Source: Lachnospiraceae bacterium UBA7143 (GTDB lineage: Bacteria; Bacillota; Clostridia; Lachnospirales; Lachnospiraceae). From it: a stretch of 64,000 bases of DNA. This document shows, one piece after another, positions 62,947-64,000 of the stretch. A model generated the notes under the pieces. It did not search any database. It saw nothing but the letters and a program-made list of their open reading frames with translations, and was not told where the DNA came from. The stretch lies in the NCBI GenBank assembly GCA_002491905.1, contig DKWV01000015.1, forward strand, positions 69,253-133,252, in the 5' to 3' direction. The translations under genes and the position numbers were made by a program. Position 1 is the stretch's first letter. Every line of letters starts with the position of its first letter.

Positions 62947-63033
62947 TCTTTTCCACTTACCCCATTTACTGCCCTGTTCGTTGAATTTCTGCGGCGAAAC
63001 GCCTGAAAGTCAGAAATAAGAATTGCCGGGAAA
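62947..63033. repeat. 87-bp direct repeat, copy A
   Basis: Matches 63849-63935 at an offset of exactly 902 bp with one mismatch (62979). It contains a nested stem: ATTTCTG pairs with CAGAAAT around GGCG-AAA-CGCC. Copy A lies just upstream of the comM-type gene. Confidence 0.9.
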
Positions 63034-63079
63034 AACCGTGAGGGTCTTTCCCTTACCGCTATAACTACTTTTTACTCCG

Positions 63080-63262
63080 TTATTCTACTCTAAATTTCTC
63101 CGCCTCCTCCTCTGTAAGAGGTCTGCCCAATTCTTTTGACCGTTCGATCATTTTCCTCCACTCATACCTTTTACCGTCAGATGGTTCCGTTAATCTGCTG
63201 TCCTTTGCATAATATGCAATGTCATGTGTAACATCCACCGGTTTCCGCTGCGTCGCCAACAT
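63080..63262 (-). CDS. Small protein paired with GNAT-like gene (60 aa)
   Basis: MLATQRKPVDVTHDIAYYAK begins a 60-residue hydrophilic protein ending PLTEEEAEKFRVE. It starts at 63262, after AGGTGA at the end of the upstream gene, so translation is coupled. No family is recognised. Short charged proteins downstream of an acetyltransferase can be antitoxin-like, but here the order and sequence do not match known TacT modules. Confidence 0.65.
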   Translation of the reverse strand: MLATQRKPVDVTHDIAYYAKDSRLTEPSDGKRYEWRKMIERSKELGRPLTEEEAEKFRVE

Positions 63263-63271
63263 AATCATCAC

Positions 63272-63769
63272 CTACTTTCTCATATATTTGTCTAACAATA
63301 TTTGTGCCGCCTCTTCATCAATGTACATCCGTCTGTCACGGAATACGCCTGCATTCAACTTTTCCTTGTAGTATTCCACCAAGCTGCTTTTTGAAGTAAA
63401 CGTTACAAACCCATCATAACCTGCATCAAGGCTCACCTGACAGGCAATTGCAAATAAATGCGCCCCAACACCTGTAAAAATACCTCTATGACCGTAATTA
63501 TGCGGTGCCGTTTCAACAATGTCCACATCTGCAACCCCACCGTCAATCTTGACTGAAATCCGCCCCTGCACGGCATCATCATCTTTTAGGAACAGCTCGT
63601 ATATATCATACCCGCTTTTCTCTGTGATACTCCAGTTAAATTTCCACCCCCTGTAGTCCTTCGGTCTTATCGGCGTTTCGCGCATTCGGTATTCCGTTTC
63701 CACTTCTTCTCCGGTTCTTGTATCTATCAGGCAGTCTGTAATTCCATCGATTAAAATATCAACCTCCAT
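63272..63769 (-). CDS. GNAT-like acetyltransferase-fold protein (165 aa)
   Basis: A 165-residue protein. The N-terminal half is beta-rich (MEVDILIDGITDCLIDTRTG). The central HRGIFTGVGAHLFAIACQVS resembles the acetyl-CoA-binding R/Q-x-x-G-x-G/A loop of GNAT enzymes. It is followed by LDAGYDGFVTFTSKSSLVEYYKEKL, the usual strand-helix C-terminus. The substrate is unknown. It forms a two-gene unit with the 60-aa protein, bounded by the 87-bp direct repeats. Confidence 0.65.
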   Translation of the reverse strand: MEVDILIDGITDCLIDTRTGEEVETEYRMRETPIRPKDYRGWKFNWSITEKSGYDIYELFLKDDDAVQGRISVKIDGGVADVDIVETAPHNYGHRGIFTGVGAHLFAIACQVSLDAGYDGFVTFTSKSSLVEYYKEKLNAGVFRDRRMYIDEEAAQILLDKYMRK

Positions 63770-63848
63770 CTTATGTACAGTTCCTTCTTTCTTTTAAATT
63801 TTATCACATTTTGCTGTAAAACGCTATTGGAAACAAGCTTTCACATTT

Positions 63849-63935
63849 TCTTTTCCACTTACCCCATTTACTGCCCTGTTTGTTGAATTTCTGCGGCGAA
63901 ACGCCTGAAAGTCAGAAATAAGAATTGCCGGGAAA
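63849..63935. repeat. 87-bp direct repeat, copy B
   Basis: Second copy of the element at 62947-63033; 86 of 87 bases match by eye. It lies about 80 bp upstream of the GNAT-like gene, the same relative position copy A has to the comM-type gene. Confidence 0.9.
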
Positions 63936-63975
63936 TCCCGGTAGGATTATTATGCGCTATGCGGTGCGGGTTTGT

Positions 63976-64000
63976 CAAGTAAAAAATAGGCTTCGCCTAT
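63976..64000 (-). terminator. Intrinsic terminator at window edge
   Basis: ATAGGC-GAA-GCCTAT followed by TTTTTTA on the minus strand. It would end a gene lying beyond the right edge. Confidence 0.7.

Overview
The window looks like chromosome of a flagellated, low-to-mid-GC member of the Clostridia, most likely Lachnospiraceae. This rests on gene content and order: one very long fla/che locus with FliY (not FliN alone), CheC and CheD, FlhF/FlhG, FapA and a DUF6115-type protein, lying between codY/topA/dprA and rpsB/tsf. Shine-Dalgarno sites are strong (AGGAGG type), and spaced SigA-type promoters are readable at several genes. Species assignment is inference.

Left part (1-14.9 kb) is accessory DNA. 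A large acidic surface lipoprotein gene runs off the left edge on the minus strand. It is divergent from an AgrA/AgrC-like LytTR two-component system. Then come a decayed regulator-like gene, small orphan ORFs, a RelE/ParE-type toxin-antitoxin pair, a short tyrosine recombinase, and an AT-richer block with a lipoprotein and four small membrane or zinc-ribbon proteins. The block ends abruptly inside a second copy of the large lipoprotein gene, which carries InlB-type B-repeats. This second copy is broken by a ten-G tract and an in-frame TAG. Both lipoprotein copies share an upstream block, and both loci carry a pair of GGTAYAGATTG-like repeats exactly 21 bp apart, the geometry expected for LytTR regulators. 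A MerR-family gene lies divergent from copy 2.

Middle part (15.8-56.6 kb, minus strand): tsf and rpsB have their own promoter. Upstream of them the motility locus reads, in transcription order, flgB flgC fliE fliF fliG fliH fliI fliJ ylxF-like fliK flgD flg(TIGR02530) flgE, then a strong terminator and a new promoter, then flbD motA motB fliL fliM fliY cheY fliO fliP fliQ fliR flhB flhA flhF flhG pilZ cheB cheA cheW cheC cheD, a membrane protein, fliA (sigma-28), fapA, two proteins of unknown role, an MltG-like N-terminal-domain protein and a methyl-accepting chemotaxis protein, ending at a terminator. Together these encode basal body, export gate, motor, hook, the CheA/CheY relay with FliY/CheC/CheD adaptation, and a c-di-GMP brake. 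Filament genes are not in the window.

Right part (56.7-64 kb, minus strand): codY, topA, a 55-residue protein, dprA and a ComM-type ATPase. The edge carries a GNAT-like/small-protein gene pair bounded by two 87-bp direct repeats that contain a nested hairpin. No tRNA, rRNA, CRISPR array or insertion sequence was recognised.
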